Source: an uncultured Spirochaetaceae bacterium (GTDB lineage Bacteria > Spirochaetota > Spirochaetia > Treponematales > Treponemataceae). Taken from it: a stretch of DNA of 64,000 nucleotides. Shown piece after piece: positions 36,603 through 47,977 of the stretch. A program made the position numbers and the translations under genes. The stretch covers positions 1-64,000 of the forward strand of contig CADCLG010000001.1 of assembly GCA_902802305.1 (NCBI GenBank), in the 5' to 3' direction. Each line of letters opens with the position of its first letter. Position 1 is the first letter of the stretch. The notes beneath the pieces were generated by a model. That model was not told the DNA's origin and made no database searches. It was given only the letters and a program-made list of their open reading frames with translations.

Positions 36603-36779
36603 ATGGCTAGTAAAAAGAAAGGTGCAGTAGAGATTATCGCTTTACAGTGTACAGAGTGTAAAAGAAAGAATTATACTACATATAAAAACCGTAAGAATAT
36701 TACTGGCAAAATGGAAAAGATGAAGTATTGTCCATTCTGCAGAAAGAGTATTCTTCATAAAGAAACAAAAGCAAAATAA
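36603..36779 (+). CDS. rpmG: 50S ribosomal protein L33
   Basis: The 58-residue protein begins [16 protein letters not shown] and carries two CxxC pairs (CTEC and CPFC), so this is the zinc-binding form of L33, located near the E site of the large subunit. A CAGGAG ribosome binding site stands 7 nt upstream. It lies between tRNA-Thr and tRNA-Trp and ahead of secE-nusG, a conserved order. Confidence 0.95.
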   Translation: MASKKKGAVEIIALQCTECKRKNYTTYKNRKNITGKMEKMKYCPFCRKSILHKETKAK

Positions 36780-36823
36780 AATTGGTATTTGACTGTTGCT
36801 GATTGCAATGGTTTTAAATATAT

Positions 36824-36896
36824 AGGGCAGTAGTTCAGCTGGTAGAGCAGCGGTCTCCAAAACCGCCTGTCGTGGGTTCAAATCCTGCCTGCCCTG
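36824..36896 (+). tRNA. tRNA-Trp (CCA)
   Basis: Acceptor AGGGCAG/CTGCCCT, D-arm GTTC/GAGC, anticodon loop CTCCAAA with CCA, T-arm GTGGG/CCTGC, discriminator G. G73 is a tryptophan identity element. No CCA is encoded. It is 22 nt before secE and co-transcribed with it. Confidence 0.95.
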
Positions 36897-36918
36897 ATTT
36901 TTTAGAGGAAATAATATT

Positions 36919-37101
36919 ATGGCAAAAGTATTTCAGTTTTTCCGCGAAAGTAGAGCAGAATTAAAAAAGGTTGTATGGCCTACAAGAGCTGATGTCATTT
37001 CATCAATCAAGGTCGTTATAATTTCAACTGTTATAATTGCTATTATTCTCGGTTTATTGGACTTAGGATTTTCTTCGTTGTTCCGTATTGTAATGAGATA
37101 G
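36919..37101 (+). CDS. secE: preprotein translocase subunit SecE
   Basis: The 60-residue protein has the typical amphipathic start (FQFFRESRAELKKVVWPTR), in which KKVVWPTR is the conserved cytoplasmic motif. A single C-terminal membrane helix (about residues 30-55) follows. It clamps SecY in the inner-membrane Sec channel. The short one-helix form is usual outside enterobacteria. nusG follows after 10 nt. Confidence 0.95.
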   Translation: MAKVFQFFRESRAELKKVVWPTRADVISSIKVVIISTVIIAIILGLLDLGFSSLFRIVMR

Positions 37102-37111
37102 GACGGTTTTA

Positions 37112-37672
37112 ATGTCTAGAAATTGGTACATTCTTAGCACTTATACAGGTTACGAGGCTAAAATTGAGCGCACAATCAGATCTTTTTTAGATAAAGGTGA
37201 TTTGGATAGTAGCGTAATTCTTGACGTAAAAGTACCTGTAGAAGAAATCACAGAAATCAAAGATGGTAAAAAGAAGACTCGTAAAAATAATTTCCTTCCA
37301 GGTTATGTAATGATTGAAATGGATTTACCTGAGATTGGTTGGAAAGATACCTGCTCAAAATTGTACCGAATTCAGGGTGTTTCTGGTTTTGTTGGAAATA
37401 CAAATAAGAATGCCCATCCTTTTCCTATTTCAAAAAATGAAGCAATGAACCTCCTGCAGAAATGCGGTGTAATCAAAGGTGAAAAAGCAGTTCGTATTCG
37501 TCAGGTTTATAATATTGGCGATGTTGTAAAAATTACCGAAGGTGCTTTTGCTTCATTCTCTGGCTCAATCAAAGAAATCAATTTGGAAAAAGAAAAACTG
37601 CTTGTAGATGTTCAGATTTTCGGACGACCTACACCAGTTGAAGTTAATTTCTCACAGGTTGAGAAAGAGTAG
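37112..37672 (+). CDS. nusG: transcription termination/antitermination factor NusG
   Basis: The 186-residue protein has the NGN domain (starting NWYILSTYTGYEAKIERTI), which binds the RNA polymerase clamp, and a C-terminal KOW domain (VKITEGAFASFSGSIKEI). The KOW domain contacts Rho or ribosomal protein S10. An acidic/basic loop around residue 55 (KDGKKKTRKNNFLPGYV) is family-typical. It is the last gene before the structured rplK leader. Confidence 0.96.
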   Translation: MSRNWYILSTYTGYEAKIERTIRSFLDKGDLDSSVILDVKVPVEEITEIKDGKKKTRKNNFLPGYVMIEMDLPEIGWKDTCSKLYRIQGVSGFVGNTNKNAHPFPISKNEAMNLLQKCGVIKGEKAVRIRQVYNIGDVVKITEGAFASFSGSIKEINLEKEKLLVDVQIFGRPTPVEVNFSQVEKE

Positions 37673-37694
37673 TTTTTTATGGCAAAATCAGGGG

Positions 37695-37811
37695 TCTGTA
37701 TCCCAAATATAGACCGTCTATCCTGTATTTTGGGAGAAGTGTAAGTCCGTCGGACATAGGCACTTCGTTAGAGTAAGTCGCTTGCGGCTACTCACACCAA
37801 TTTTGGGAGAA
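37695..37811 (+). promoter_or_regulatory. structured leader before rplK with repeated ribosome binding region
   Basis: TCCCAAA and TTTTGGGA (about 37701-37735) form one hairpin. ATTTTGGGAGAA occurs at 37727-37738 and again at 37800-37811, where the second copy is the rplK ribosome binding site. Between them GAAGTG (37736-37741) pairs with CACTTC (37761-37766) around GTCCG/CGGAC, and AGTCGC/GCGGCT forms a further hairpin. It might hold an L1-binding site for autoregulation, but the insert also resembles the palindromic elements at 4-73 and 14601-14693. Confidence 0.5.
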
Positions 37812-37816
37812 ATAAA

Positions 37817-38248
37817 ATGGCTACAAAAAAAGTCACAGCTGTAATTAAGTTGCAATGTCCAGCAGGAGCGGCAACACCAGCTCCTCCAATTGGACCAGCA
37901 CTTGGACCTCACGGTGTAAGTGCTCCAAAATTTGTTCAGGAATTCAATGACCGAACAAAGTCCATGGAAAGAGGCTTGGTAATTCCTGTTGTAATTACAG
38001 TTTATCAGGACAAATCTTACACATTCATTCTTAAAACTCCTCCTGCAGCAGTTCTTATCAAAAAAGCAGTAAAAATTGAAAAGGGTTCTGGAAATCCTCT
38101 TCGTGATAAGGTTGCTACACTTTCAAAGAAGGATTTGGAAGAAATTGCTAAGACAAAGATGCCAGATATCAATGCTAATGATATCGAAGCAGCTAAAAAG
38201 ATTATTGCCGGTACTGCACGCAGTATGGGTGTAGAGGTGGAGCAGTAA
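37817..38248 (+). CDS. rplK: 50S ribosomal protein L11
   Basis: The 143-residue protein starts [17 protein letters not shown]. It has the N-terminal thiostrepton-site domain with the proline pair [12 protein letters not shown] and the C-terminal 23S-binding domain ending RSMGVEVEQ. It sits at the GTPase-associated centre. Length is normal. rplA starts one base after the stop. Confidence 0.97.
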   Translation: MATKKVTAVIKLQCPAGAATPAPPIGPALGPHGVSAPKFVQEFNDRTKSMERGLVIPVVITVYQDKSYTFILKTPPAAVLIKKAVKIEKGSGNPLRDKVATLSKKDLEEIAKTKMPDINANDIEAAKKIIAGTARSMGVEVEQ

Positions 38249-38249
38249 T

Positions 38250-38930
38250 ATGAAACATGGAAAGAATTATAAGACAGCCGCTGCAAAATATGATCTTTCA
38301 AAGAAATATGATGTAGCTTCAGCTTGTAAAATGGTTCAGGATATGAAGTTTGCAAAATTCGATGAGACTGTAGAAGCTCACGTTTCACTTCGTCTTGAAA
38401 AAAATCAGACTGTTCGCGATACATTAGTATTCCCAAATCAGTTCCGTGGTGAAAAGAAAGTTCTTGTTTTCTGTAAAGAAGACAAGGTTCAGGAAGCTTT
38501 GGATGCTGGTGCTGCTTTTGCAGGTTCTGACGAATATATCGAAAAAGTAAAGGGTGGATGGCTCGAATTTGATGTTGCAGTTGCTACTCCTGATATGATG
38601 AAAGATGTAGGTCGTCTTGGTATGGTTCTTGGTCGTAAAGGTCTTATGCCTAACCCAAAAACTGGTACTGTAACTCCAAACGTTGCACAGGCTGTTGCAG
38701 AACTTAAAAAGGGTCGTACAGAATTCCGCGCTGATAAGGGTGGTGTTGTACATATCGCTGTTGGAAAGTGTTCAATGGCTGCTGATAAAGTTGTAGAAAA
38801 TATCAATACACTTATCACAGAAATTGGTAGAAAAAAGCCGGTTGGTTCAACTGCTGGTTTCATTCAGTCAGTATCTATTAGTTCTTCTATGGGTCCTGGT
38901 GTTTGGGTTGACTTTAAGGAAGGTGAATAA
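38250..38930 (+). CDS. rplA: 50S ribosomal protein L1
   Basis: The 226-residue L1 forms the mobile L1 stalk near the E site and commonly represses its own operon by binding the rplK leader. The conserved block GRLGMVLGRKGLMPNPKTGTV lies near residue 122. The stop overlaps the rplJ start (TAATG), which indicates coupled translation of L1 and L10. Confidence 0.97.
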   Translation: MKHGKNYKTAAAKYDLSKKYDVASACKMVQDMKFAKFDETVEAHVSLRLEKNQTVRDTLVFPNQFRGEKKVLVFCKEDKVQEALDAGAAFAGSDEYIEKVKGGWLEFDVAVATPDMMKDVGRLGMVLGRKGLMPNPKTGTVTPNVAQAVAELKKGRTEFRADKGGVVHIAVGKCSMAADKVVENINTLITEIGRKKPVGSTAGFIQSVSISSSMGPGVWVDFKEGE

Positions 38931-39445
38931 TGGCAATCAAAGCAAAGAAAATCCAAAGCGCAAAAACAGAAGCTATTGAAAGCGCAAAGAAAACTTTTTC
39001 TGAATACAAAGACTTTATTTTTGCAGATTACCGTGGTTTAACTGTAGAACAGATTACTGCTCTTAGAGATAAATTAAGAGAAAAAGAAGCTGTTCTTAAA
39101 GTTGTAAAAAATAATTTTGCAAGAATTGCTTTTGAAGAGATGAAAGTTGAAAATGTAGCAGAGTATCTTAAAGGACCTACTGTAATTGCAATGGCAAAAG
39201 AAGATTCTAATGAAGTTGCAAAGATTCTTTTTGACTTCAAAAAAGATGCTCCTACACTTGCTGTTAAAGGTGCAAGTATCGAGAATGAAGACTACGATGC
39301 AGCAAAAATCGAAGCTTATTCAAAGGTACCTGGAAAGAAACAACTTTATGCTATGTTGATGTCTGCTATGAACGGTCCAGTTCAGAAACTTGCAGCAACA
39401 TTGCAGGCTTATGCAGACAAAAAAGCTGCAGAAGGCGCAAACTAA
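38930..39445 (+). CDS. rplJ: 50S ribosomal protein L10
   Basis: The 171-residue L10 anchors L7/L12 dimers to the ribosome stalk. The N-terminal globular domain contains FADYRGLTVEQITALR and the LKVVKNN stretch. The C-terminal helix (NGPVQKLAATLQAYADKKA) supplies the L7/L12-binding region and is intact. This matters because the L7/L12 encoded downstream lacks its hinge. Confidence 0.97.
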   Translation: MAIKAKKIQSAKTEAIESAKKTFSEYKDFIFADYRGLTVEQITALRDKLREKEAVLKVVKNNFARIAFEEMKVENVAEYLKGPTVIAMAKEDSNEVAKILFDFKKDAPTLAVKGASIENEDYDAAKIEAYSKVPGKKQLYAMLMSAMNGPVQKLAATLQAYADKKAAEGAN

Positions 39446-39456
39446 TTTGTATTATT

Positions 39457-39567
39457 TGGCTTAATCTTAAGATTTAGCCACTAAATAAGAACACGGTCAG
39501 GCTTCATAACTGTCGACTGTCCGTGTCATAAAAAAAGCGGAATACTTAGTTTAAGTAAATGCCGCTG
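39457..39567 (+). promoter_or_regulatory. three hairpins between rplJ and rplL
   Basis: Three stems lie in the 159-nt spacer. They are TGGCTTAATC/GATTTAGCCA (39457-39480), ACACGG.CAG/CTG.CCGTGT with one mismatch (39491-39527) and AGCGG/CCGCT (39537-39567). An A-rich run follows the second stem, but no T-tract is present on the plus strand. They may be RNA processing or L10-binding sites. Confidence 0.4.
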
Positions 39568-39604
39568 CCACGAATGTGGATATTTTAATTGTAAGGAAGA
39601 CAAT

Positions 39605-39922
39605 ATGGCAGTTACAAAAGAAGAAATTCTTGACACAATCGCTTCTATGTCAGTTCTCGAAGTTTCAGAACTCGTAAAAGCAATGGAAGATCCAGCCGCA
39701 GAAGAACAGACAGAATTCACTGTTACTCTTGACAGCTTCGATGCAGCAAAGAAAATCGCTGTTATTAAGATCGTTCGTGAAATCACAGGTCTCGGTCTTG
39801 GTGATGCAAAAGCTCTTGTTGAAGGTGCTCCAAAAACTCTTAAAGAGGGAGTTAGCAAGGCAGATGCTGATGAAATCATTAAGAAGGTAGAAGAAGCTGG
39901 TGGTAAAGCTAGCAAAAAATAA
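39605..39922 (+). CDS. rplL: 50S ribosomal protein L7/L12 with missing hinge
   Basis: The product is only 105 residues, whereas L7/L12 is usually about 120-130. The N-terminal dimerisation domain ([29 protein letters not shown]) runs directly into PAAEEQTEF and the C-terminal factor-binding domain, which is complete ([32 protein letters not shown]). The Phe-Gly-Val segment that normally ends the N-domain and most of the Ala/Pro/Val-rich flexible hinge are absent, roughly 17-20 residues around residue 29-30. The reading frame is intact. The hinge is functionally important for recruiting translation GTPases, so this is either a real in-frame deletion or a sequencing/assembly collapse of a repetitive Ala-coding stretch. 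Confidence 0.93.
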   Translation: MAVTKEEILDTIASMSVLEVSELVKAMEDPAAEEQTEFTVTLDSFDAAKKIAVIKIVREITGLGLGDAKALVEGAPKTLKEGVSKADADEIIKKVEEAGGKASKK

Positions 39923-40016
39923 TTAGTTTCCTTGTGAAACTAAATCCGAGGGGATGTCTATTTTAGACATCCCCTTAACTTGTTAAAAAATCCAAATCGG
40001 AAACCTCGGTGGTTTC
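39923..40016 (+). terminator. attenuator-like hairpins between rplL and rpoB
   Basis: TTAGTTTC/GAAACTAA (39923-39943) comes first. A perfect 12-bp stem AGGGGATGTCTA/TAGACATCCCCT (39949-39975) with a 3-nt loop follows, then GAAACC/GGTTTC (39999-40016). The downstream T-tract is weak, so partial termination or RNA processing is more likely than a full stop. The equivalent E. coli junction also holds an attenuator. Confidence 0.5.
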
Positions 40017-40081
40017 TGTGCTGTGCAGAGTTTCTAGCATGTAGCAGATAATCCACTGAACCTACATTACAGGGGGAGCTG

Positions 40082-43000
40082 ATGTTCGCAAAAACCCGAA
40101 CCATCAACCGTCAGTACATTGGTAAAGACATCCAGGACTTTATGGATGTTCCAAATCTAATTGCAATCCAGACATCATCTTATGAAGAATTTTTGCAGAA
40201 AGACAAAGTTTTAAGACGTCTTCCTGGTGAAAAAGACGATGCTTATGGACGAAGAAGAAACTCATCTGAAATCCAGCCTTTAAACAAAGGTTTGCAGGAA
40301 GTTTTCACTTCTTCGTTTCCTATCGAAAGCCCAAATGGCGACATGTCGCTTGAATTCGAATTCTACGAATTAGACTGGGATAATCAGAATTTTAGTGAAA
40401 TTGAATGTAAACAGAAGGGAGTTACTTATTCTGTTCCTTTAAAAGCCAGAATTAATCTTAACTTCCTCAACACTGGAGCAATTCTCCAGAAAGATATATA
40501 CATGGGCGATATTCCGCTTATGACAGACCGCGGTACCTTTATCATCAATGGTGCAGAGCGCGTTGTTGTATCGCAGATTCATCGTTCACCTGGTGTAATT
40601 TTCTGCCATGATAAAGGTGTTTATTCAAGCCGAATTATTCCTTACCGTGGTTCATGGCTTGAATTTGAAATTGACCAGAAAAAAGAATTAATTTTTGCAA
40701 AGATTGACCGCAAAAAGAAGATTCTTGGAACTGTTTTCCTTCGTGCTTTAGGATTCAGTACCCGTGAAGAAATTATCCGCTGCTTCTACGATGTTGAAGA
40801 TATCGCAGTAAAAGATGATGCAGAAAGCAAAGAAGCTTTAGTAGATAAAGTATTAGCAAGCGCAGTTATCATCAAAGACGAAAGTGGTGAAGAAAAACGT
40901 CTCTTTAATGCTGGTACAAAGCTTCATCCTCATGATGTTGATGATCTTGTTGCAAACAAAATTGAAAATATCACTGTAATCCGCTTTGATACATCAGAAG
41001 GTAACAACGGAAAAAATACTTCTCTCAATTCACAGATGATTATCAACTGTTTTGAACGTGAGGAAGTAAAATACGTTGCAGAAGGCTCACTTGATAACGA
41101 ACCAACAAAAGAAGATTGTCTCAACGCAGTTTACGCAATTCTTCAGCCTGGCGAGCCAATGACTGTTGAACAGGCAGAAAAAGACTTAAACTCACTCTTC
41201 TTCTCTGAACGCCGCTATGATTTAGGTCGTGTAGGTCGTTATAAGCTTAATAAAAAGTTTGATTACGAAGATGATGTAAAAGACGTAACTCTCATAAAAG
41301 AAGATATCATTCAGACAATGAAGTTCCTCATCAAAGTATTTATTGGTGAAGAACAGACAGATGATATCGATCATCTTGGAAACCGTCGTATCCGTTCAGT
41401 TGGTGAATTGATGACTATCCAGCTCAAATCTGCATTTGCACGTATGGAACGCATTGCAAAAGAGCGCATGAGCCTTAAAGAAACTGACACAATGAAACCA
41501 CAGGATTTGATTTCAAGCAAACCAATTATTGCTTCTCTTAAAGAGTTCTTTGGTTCATCTCAGCTTTCTCAGTTCATGGATCAGGTAAACCCACTTGCTG
41601 AACTTACACATAAACGCCGTTTGAACGCTTTAGGACCTGGTGGTCTTTCTCGCGACCGCGCCGGCTTTGAAGTTCGTGACGTACACTATTCACACTATGG
41701 TCGAATGTGTCCTATCGAAACTCCTGAAGGTCCAAACATTGGTCTTATCGTTTCTTTGGCTATGTTCACCCGTATCAATGACTACGGATTCCTTGAAACT
41801 CCATACCGCAAGGTTGTAGACGGAAAGGTTACCAACGAGGTTGAATACCTTTCAGCTATGGATGAAGATAAATACTACATCGGACAGATCGTTGAAGGTA
41901 TTAAAAAGGACGGTTCTTTCCCTACAGAAACAATTCCTTGCCGCCGCCAGGGTGATTATACTCAGCGCTCACCAAAAGATGTTCAGTACATCGACGTTTG
42001 TCCACGACAGATTATTTCTGTTTCTGCTTCCCTTATTCCATTCCTTGAGCATGACGATGCTAACCGTGCGCTCATGGGTTGTAACATGCAGCGACAGGCA
42101 GTACCACTTTTATTCCCGGAACCACCACATGTTGGAACTGGTATGGAAAAGAAGTGTGCTTATGATTCCGGCGTACTTGTAAAAGCAAAACGCGATGGTG
42201 AAGTTATTTATGTTTCAAGTGATTGTGTAAAGGTACGTGTAGCAGATTCTCAGGAAGTTGATGTTTATACACTTCTTAAATATCAGAGAACTAATCAGGA
42301 TACATGTTATCATCAGAGACCAACAGTTCAGGTTGGCGAAGCAGTAAAAGCTGGTGATGTTCTTGCTGATGGTCCAGCAACATTCAACGGTGAACTTTCA
42401 CTTGGTAGAAACATTCTTGTAGGATTCGTTCCTTGGAATGGTTACAACTATGAGGATGCTGTACTTATTTCTCAGCGCGTTGTTCGCGAAGATATGTACA
42501 CTTCTATCCATATCAAAGAATACTCTATTGAAATCCGCGAAACTAAACTTGGACCAGAAAAGATTACCCGTGATATTCCAAATACATCTGAAAAAGCTCT
42601 TGCTAATCTTGATAACGACGGTATTATCCGAATTGGTTCTAAAGTTCGTTCAGGCGATATTCTGGTTGGTAAAGTTACTCCTAAATCAGAAACAGAAACT
42701 ACTCCTGAGTTCAAACTGTTAAACTCAATCTTCGGTGAAAAGGCAAAGGAAGTACGCGACAGTTCACTTCATGTTCCTCATGGTGTTGAAGGTGTTGTAA
42801 TTGATATCCGCCAGATGAACCGCAGTGAAGGCGATGACCTTAGTCCTGGAGTTGAAAAGGTAGTTAAAGTTATTATCGCTAATAAACGAAAGCTTCGTGA
42901 AGGTGATAAGATGGCCGGACGACACGGAAATAAAGGTGTTGTTTCCCGCATTCTTCCAATTGAAGACATGCCATACCTCGAAGATGGTACACCACTCGAT

Positions 43001-43669
43001 GTTTGTTTGAACCCTCTTGGTGTACCTTCTCGTATGAATATTGGTCAGATTCTTGAATCAGAGCTTGGAATTGCAGGTAAATACCTAAATCAGTTCTTTG
43101 AAGCACCAGTATTCCAGTCTCCATCACAAGAACAGATTGCAGATAAGCTTGAAGAAGCAGGTCTTCCAAGAAGCTGTAAGCAGATTGTTCATTCAGGACA
43201 GACTGGTGAACCATTTGTAAACCCAATTTTCGTAGGTGTTATTTACTACATGAAGCTCCATCACCTTGTTGATGATAAGATGCACGCACGTTCAACAGGA
43301 CCTTACTCACTTGTTACTCAGCAGCCACTTGGTGGTAAAGCTCAGTTCGGTGGTCAGCGTCTCGGAGAAATGGAAGTTTGGGCTCTCGAAGCTTACGGTG
43401 CTGCAAACACCTTGCAGGAAATGATGACAATTAAGTCAGATGATATGAACGGACGTTCTAAGATTTACGAATCTATCGTTAAGGGCGATCCATCATCTCC
43501 AATCGGAATACCTGAATCATTCAACGTACTGGTACAGGAATTGCGTGGTTTGGCTCTTGATTTCACAATTTATGATGCAAAGGGAAAACAGATTGCCCTT
43601 ACAGAAAGAGATCAGGAACTTATAGAGAAAAATGCTTCCGGTTTTGATAAGGAGGATGTAAATGCGTGA
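40082..43669 (+). CDS. rpoB: DNA-directed RNA polymerase subunit beta
   Basis: The 1195-residue beta subunit is full length. The rifampicin-binding cluster reads [33 protein letters not shown]. The residue equal to E. coli Ser531 is Asn515 here, a substitution associated with natural rifampicin resistance in spirochaetes. Later landmarks are [24 protein letters not shown], the [15 protein letters not shown] active-site region and [18 protein letters not shown] near the C-terminus. The start follows the ribosome binding site GGGGGAG. The last 8 bp overlap rpoC. Confidence 0.98.
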   Translation: MFAKTRTINRQYIGKDIQDFMDVPNLIAIQTSSYEEFLQKDKVLRRLPGEKDDAYGRRRNSSEIQPLNKGLQEVFTSSFPIESPNGDMSLEFEFYELDWDNQNFSEIECKQKGVTYSVPLKARINLNFLNTGAILQKDIYMGDIPLMTDRGTFIINGAERVVVSQIHRSPGVIFCHDKGVYSSRIIPYRGSWLEFEIDQKKELIFAKIDRKKKILGTVFLRALGFSTREEIIRCFYDVEDIAVKDDAESKEALVDKVLASAVIIKDESGEEKRLFNAGTKLHPHDVDDLVANKIENITVIRFDTSEGNNGKNTSLNSQMIINCFEREEVKYVAEGSLDNEPTKEDCLNAVYAILQPGEPMTVEQAEKDLNSLFFSERRYDLGRVGRYKLNKKFDYEDDVKDVTLIKEDIIQTMKFLIKVFIGEEQTDDIDHLGNRRIRSVGELMTIQLKSAFARMERIAKERMSLKETDTMKPQDLISSKPIIASLKEFFGSSQLSQFMDQVNPLAELTHKRRLNALGPGGLSRDRAGFEVRDVHYSHYGRMCPIETPEGPNIGLIVSLAMFTRINDYGFLETPYRKVVDGKVTNEVEYLSAMDEDKYYIGQIVEGIKKDGSFPTETIPCRRQGDYTQRSPKDVQYIDVCPRQIISVSASLIPFLEHDDANRALMGCNMQRQAVPLLFPEPPHVGTGMEKKCAYDSGVLVKAKRDGEVIYVSSDCVKVRVADSQEVDVYTLLKYQRTNQDTCYHQRPTVQVGEAVKAGDVLADGPATFNGELSLGRNILVGFVPWNGYNYEDAVLISQRVVREDMYTSIHIKEYSIEIRETKLGPEKITRDIPNTSEKALANLDNDGIIRIGSKVRSGDILVGKVTPKSETETTPEFKLLNSIFGEKAKEVRDSSLHVPHGVEGVVIDIRQMNRSEGDDLSPGVEKVVKVIIANKRKLREGDKMAGRHGNKGVVSRILPIEDMPYLEDGTPLDVCLNPLGVPSRMNIGQILESELGIAGKYLNQFFEAPVFQSPSQEQIADKLEEAGLPRSCKQIVHSGQTGEPFVNPIFVGVIYYMKLHHLVDDKMHARSTGPYSLVTQQPLGGKAQFGGQRLGEMEVWALEAYGAANTLQEMMTIKSDDMNGRSKIYESIVKGDPSSPIGIPESFNVLVQELRGLALDFTIYDAKGKQIALTERDQELIEKNASGFDKEDVNA

Positions 43670-46600
43670 TGTACAGGATTTTGACAGCTTAAAAATTAAA
43701 TTAGCGTCTCCAGATACAATTCGTTCATGGTCTTATGGTGAAGTTAAAAAGCCAGAAACTATAAACTATCGAACACTCCGCCCAGAGAAAGACGGTTTGT
43801 TCTGTGAAAGAATATTCGGTACTACAAAGGAATGGGAATGCTACTGTGGTAAGTTTAAGTCTATCCGTTATAAGGGCGTTATCTGTGACCGCTGTGGTGT
43901 TGAAGTTACACATTTTAAGGTTCGTCGTGAACGCACAGGACACATTGAGCTTGCTGCTCCAGTAAGCCATATCTGGTACTATCGTTCAGTACCAAGCCGC
44001 ATGGGACTTTTGCTTGATCTTCAGGTTGCAGCTCTCCGTTCAGTTTTGTACTACGAAAAGTACATCGTTATTGACCCGGGTGAGACTGACCTTAAAAAAA
44101 TGCAGCTTTTGTCAGAAGAAGAATATCAGACAGCTGTTGATCACTATGGTTCTTCTTTTGAAGCAGACATGGGTGCAGAAGCAATTAAAACTTTGCTCGA
44201 AAAATTAAACCTCGATGAACTTGCCGCTGAATTACGTGCAAAAATGATTGAAAAAGGTGCAAAATCAGACAAACGCCTTCTTCGTCGAATTGAAATCGTA
44301 GAAAACTTCCGTGCTTCTGGAAATAAAGTTTCATGGATGATTCTTGACGTAATTCCTGTAATTCCGCCTGATTTGCGTCCAATGGTTCAGCTTGATGGTG
44401 GACGTTTTGCTACATCTGACCTCAACGACCTCTACCGCCGTGTTATCAATCGTAACAACCGCTTAAAGAGACTTCAGCAGCTTTCTGCTCCAGATATCAT
44501 TATCCGCAATGAAAAACGAATGCTTCAGGAAGCAGTAGATGCCTTGTTCGATAATACAAAGCGTAAGCGTGCAGTTAAAGGTGCTTCTAACCGCCCTCTT
44601 AAATCAATTTCTGACCTTCTTAAAGGTAAGCAGGGACGTTTCCGTTTGAACTTGCTTGGTAAGCGTGTTGACTACTCTGGACGTTCTGTAATTGTTGTAG
44701 GACCAGAATTGAAGCTCTGGCAGTGCGGTCTTCCTACAAAAATGGCTCTTGAATTGTTCAAACCATTCTTAATGAAAAAACTCGTTGATAAAGACGTAGT
44801 ATTCAATATTAAAAAAGCAAAGATGCTCGTAGAATCTGAATCTCCAGAAGTATACGCAATTCTTGATGAAGTTGTAAAAGAGCATCCTGTTATGCTCAAC
44901 CGTGCTCCTACTTTGCACCGTCTTGGTATTCAGGCTTTTGAACCTGTACTTGTAGAAGGAAAAGCTCTTAAACTTCACCCACTCGCATGTAAAGCTTTCA
45001 ATGCCGACTTCGATGGTGACCAGATGGCTATCCACGTGCCATTAACACAGGCTGCACAGATGGAATGCTGGACTTTGATGCTTTCTGCTCGTAACCTTCT
45101 TGACCCAGCTAACGGTAATACAATCGTTGCTCCTTCTCAGGACATGGTACTTGGTATCTATTACATGACCGCTATTAAGCCTAATGCGAGGGGAACAGGA
45201 AAACGTTTCTCTTCTCCTGATGAAGTTCGTATGGCTGCAGAAACTGGAAATATTGAATGGCAGGCTTTAATTAAGGTTCCTGCTCCAAAGAATTCATTTG
45301 ATTCAAAAGCTTTGAAGGTTAAAGGAGATGAAGGATTCGTTTCTGGAACCCAGGATTTCAAGGCTGGTGATTTAATTGAAACTTCAGCTGGACGTCTTGC
45401 TTTCAATGAAGCTATGCCTGATGATATTGAATATGTAAACCGCCAGATGTTTGATAAATCACTCAAGAAGATGATTGAGCATGTTTATCATACAAAGGGT
45501 TCATGGTCTACAATTCAGATGCATGATGCAATCAAAGATGTTGGTTATAAAAACGCTACTTTCTATGGTGCAACTTTGTGTATGGATGATATCCTCGTAC
45601 CAGAAGAAAAATCAAAGATGGTGGAAGAAGCTAACAAAGAAGTAGAAAAGATTATCTACGATTACAGCCATGGTAAGACAACTGCAGAAGAGCGTTATAA
45701 CCGTGTATGTAGTATTTGGGCTAGAACTAACGATAAGCTTACAAACCTCATGATGAATAATCTTGAGAAAGATAAATATGGTTTCAATACAATCTGGATG
45801 ATGGCCAAGTCTGGTGCCCGTGGTAACCGTGGTCAGATTTCTCAGCTTGCTGCTATGCGTGGTTTGATGACTAAGCCTAATGGTGATATTATCGAACTTC
45901 CAATTAAAGCAAACTTCAAGGAAGGTCTTTCGGTTATTGAATACTTTATTTCTACTAACGCTGCCCGAAAAGGTCTTTCTGATACCGCTCTTAAAACAGC
46001 CGATGCCGGTTACATGACACGTCGTCTTGTTGATGTTGCTCAGGATGTAGTAATTAATGAAGAAGACTGTCAGACAATCAATGGTATCGATTATGCTGCA
46101 ATTAAAGACGGTGATGATATCAAAGTTCATCTGGCAGATCGTATTGTAGGACACTTTACAATTGAGCGTGTTGTTCATCCAATTACAGGTGAACTTATCT
46201 GTGATGTAAACCAGTATATTGATGAAGAAATGGCTGCTAAAATCGAAGCTGCCGGTGTTGAAAAGGTTAAGCTCAGAACTGTACTTACTTGTGAAGCTAA
46301 ACATGGTATTTGTGTAAAATGCTATGGTAAAAACCTTGCACGTAATAAGATTGTAGAAATTGGTGAAGCAGTTGGTATTATTGCTGCTCAGTCAATTGGT
46401 CAGCCTGGTACACAGTTGACACTTCGAACCTTCCACTCTGGTGGTACTGCCGAAATGTCTACAGAAGATAACCATATCGTTCTTAAGTTCAATGCTTTGA
46501 TTAAAGATATTGCTGGTACCCACGTAGTTAAGAAGGATGGAAACTGGTTGTTTACACGTAAGGGTAGCATTACAGTTCTCCGAATCCTCGATGAAATTGA

Positions 46601-47969
46601 AATTACAAAGGGTGACGAAATTGTTGCTGAAGATGGTAACTCTTACATGAGAGGAGATGTTATCCTTAAACGCAAAGGCAAGGATATTACTTCTACTGTA
46701 ACTGGCCGAGTAACAATCATCGATAATAAAATCTATATGACAAGTAAAGAACAGAAGATTGAGATTGCTAACGGTTCTACAATTTATGCAAAAATTGGAG
46801 ATATCGTTAAGAAAGGTGATCCAATCGGTGAGTTCGAGCAGTTCTTCGAACCAATTATTGCAGAAAGCGATGGTTATGTTCACTTTGAAGATATTATCGT
46901 TGGTTCAACTCTTGATGAACATATCGATGCCGATACAGGTGCCCGCGAACGCATAATCAGTGATTTGCATTTGGATCAGAAACAGCCACGTGTTCTTATT
47001 ACTGATGAAGCTGGTAATGAGCTTGGTACATATTATCTTCCTGCCGGCGCTTTCCTTCTTGTTGAAGATAAAGCTCAGATTGAAGCAGGATTTATGCTTG
47101 CCAAGATGCCTAAAGCTGCTCAGAAGTCTCAGGATATTACTGGTGGTCTTCCACGTGTATCTGAATTGTTCGAAGCTCGTAAACCAAAGAATCCTTGCGT
47201 TCTTGCTGCAATTTCTGGTCTTGTTAAGTTCAAGGGAATTACAAAAGGTAAGCGCATTGTAACTGTTGAAGATGAGTTCGGAAAAGTATTTGAACACTTA
47301 GTTCCAATGACAAAACGAATGATTGTCCGCGATGGTGACCATGTAGAAGCAGGTGAACAGCTTTGTGCTGGATCTCCAAATCCACAGGATGTACTTGCAA
47401 TTCTTGGTGAAAATGCATTGCAGAATTATCTTATGGATGAAATCCAGGATGTTTACCGTGCACAGGGTGTAGATATCAATGATAAACATATCGGTATTAT
47501 CGTTCGTCAGATGCTTCGCAAGGTTGAAATTGTTGCCGTTGGTGATACACGTTTCATCTTTGGACAGCAGGTTGATAAATATAAGTTCCATGAAGAAAAT
47601 CAGCGCGTAATAAACGAAGGTGGACAGCCGGCTATCGGTCGCCCAATGTTCCAGGGTATTACAAAAGCATCTTTGAATGTTGACTCATTCATTTCTGCCG
47701 CTTCATTCCAGGAAACAACACGCGTTCTTACAAATGCTGCTATTTCTGGAGCAACTGATGGTCTCCATGGTATTAAGGAAAATGTTGCTATCGGTCACAT
47801 GATTCCTGCCGGAACTGGTATAAAGAATTATAAAGATATTAAACTTTATACTGATGACGATGTTGATTTGGATGATCAGATGAATGAAATCCTTGAACGT
47901 CGTCGTCTGGAAGAAGAAGCTGAATCACAGGCTGAAGTTCCAAACTTTGAGCCGGAAGAGGCTGATTAA
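43662..47969 (+). CDS. rpoC: DNA-directed RNA polymerase subunit beta'
   Basis: The 1435-residue beta' subunit has the N-terminal zinc finger ([21 protein letters not shown]), the catalytic [14 protein letters not shown] motif that holds the active-site Mg ion, the bridge-helix region, and the second zinc site ([13 protein letters not shown]) next to [29 protein letters not shown]. The C-terminal tail is acidic ([17 protein letters not shown]). It overlaps rpoB by 8 bp, with AAGGAGG inside rpoB as ribosome binding site. Confidence 0.98.
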   Translation: MRDVQDFDSLKIKLASPDTIRSWSYGEVKKPETINYRTLRPEKDGLFCERIFGTTKEWECYCGKFKSIRYKGVICDRCGVEVTHFKVRRERTGHIELAAPVSHIWYYRSVPSRMGLLLDLQVAALRSVLYYEKYIVIDPGETDLKKMQLLSEEEYQTAVDHYGSSFEADMGAEAIKTLLEKLNLDELAAELRAKMIEKGAKSDKRLLRRIEIVENFRASGNKVSWMILDVIPVIPPDLRPMVQLDGGRFATSDLNDLYRRVINRNNRLKRLQQLSAPDIIIRNEKRMLQEAVDALFDNTKRKRAVKGASNRPLKSISDLLKGKQGRFRLNLLGKRVDYSGRSVIVVGPELKLWQCGLPTKMALELFKPFLMKKLVDKDVVFNIKKAKMLVESESPEVYAILDEVVKEHPVMLNRAPTLHRLGIQAFEPVLVEGKALKLHPLACKAFNADFDGDQMAIHVPLTQAAQMECWTLMLSARNLLDPANGNTIVAPSQDMVLGIYYMTAIKPNARGTGKRFSSPDEVRMAAETGNIEWQALIKVPAPKNSFDSKALKVKGDEGFVSGTQDFKAGDLIETSAGRLAFNEAMPDDIEYVNRQMFDKSLKKMIEHVYHTKGSWSTIQMHDAIKDVGYKNATFYGATLCMDDILVPEEKSKMVEEANKEVEKIIYDYSHGKTTAEERYNRVCSIWARTNDKLTNLMMNNLEKDKYGFNTIWMMAKSGARGNRGQISQLAAMRGLMTKPNGDIIELPIKANFKEGLSVIEYFISTNAARKGLSDTALKTADAGYMTRRLVDVAQDVVINEEDCQTINGIDYAAIKDGDDIKVHLADRIVGHFTIERVVHPITGELICDVNQYIDEEMAAKIEAAGVEKVKLRTVLTCEAKHGICVKCYGKNLARNKIVEIGEAVGIIAAQSIGQPGTQLTLRTFHSGGTAEMSTEDNHIVLKFNALIKDIAGTHVVKKDGNWLFTRKGSITVLRILDEIEITKGDEIVAEDGNSYMRGDVILKRKGKDITSTVTGRVTIIDNKIYMTSKEQKIEIANGSTIYAKIGDIVKKGDPIGEFEQFFEPIIAESDGYVHFEDIIVGSTLDEHIDADTGARERIISDLHLDQKQPRVLITDEAGNELGTYYLPAGAFLLVEDKAQIEAGFMLAKMPKAAQKSQDITGGLPRVSELFEARKPKNPCVLAAISGLVKFKGITKGKRIVTVEDEFGKVFEHLVPMTKRMIVRDGDHVEAGEQLCAGSPNPQDVLAILGENALQNYLMDEIQDVYRAQGVDINDKHIGIIVRQMLRKVEIVAVGDTRFIFGQQVDKYKFHEENQRVINEGGQPAIGRPMFQGITKASLNVDSFISAASFQETTRVLTNAAISGATDGLHGIKENVAIGHMIPAGTGIKNYKDIKLYTDDDVDLDDQMNEILERRRLEEEAESQAEVPNFEPEEAD

Positions 47970-47977
47970 GGGTAAAG

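Noticed and set aside
45612-46304. 230-residue minus-strand open frame inside rpoC
   Set aside because: It is fully antisense to conserved rpoC codons, has low-complexity Asn/Phe/Thr content and no ribosome binding site.
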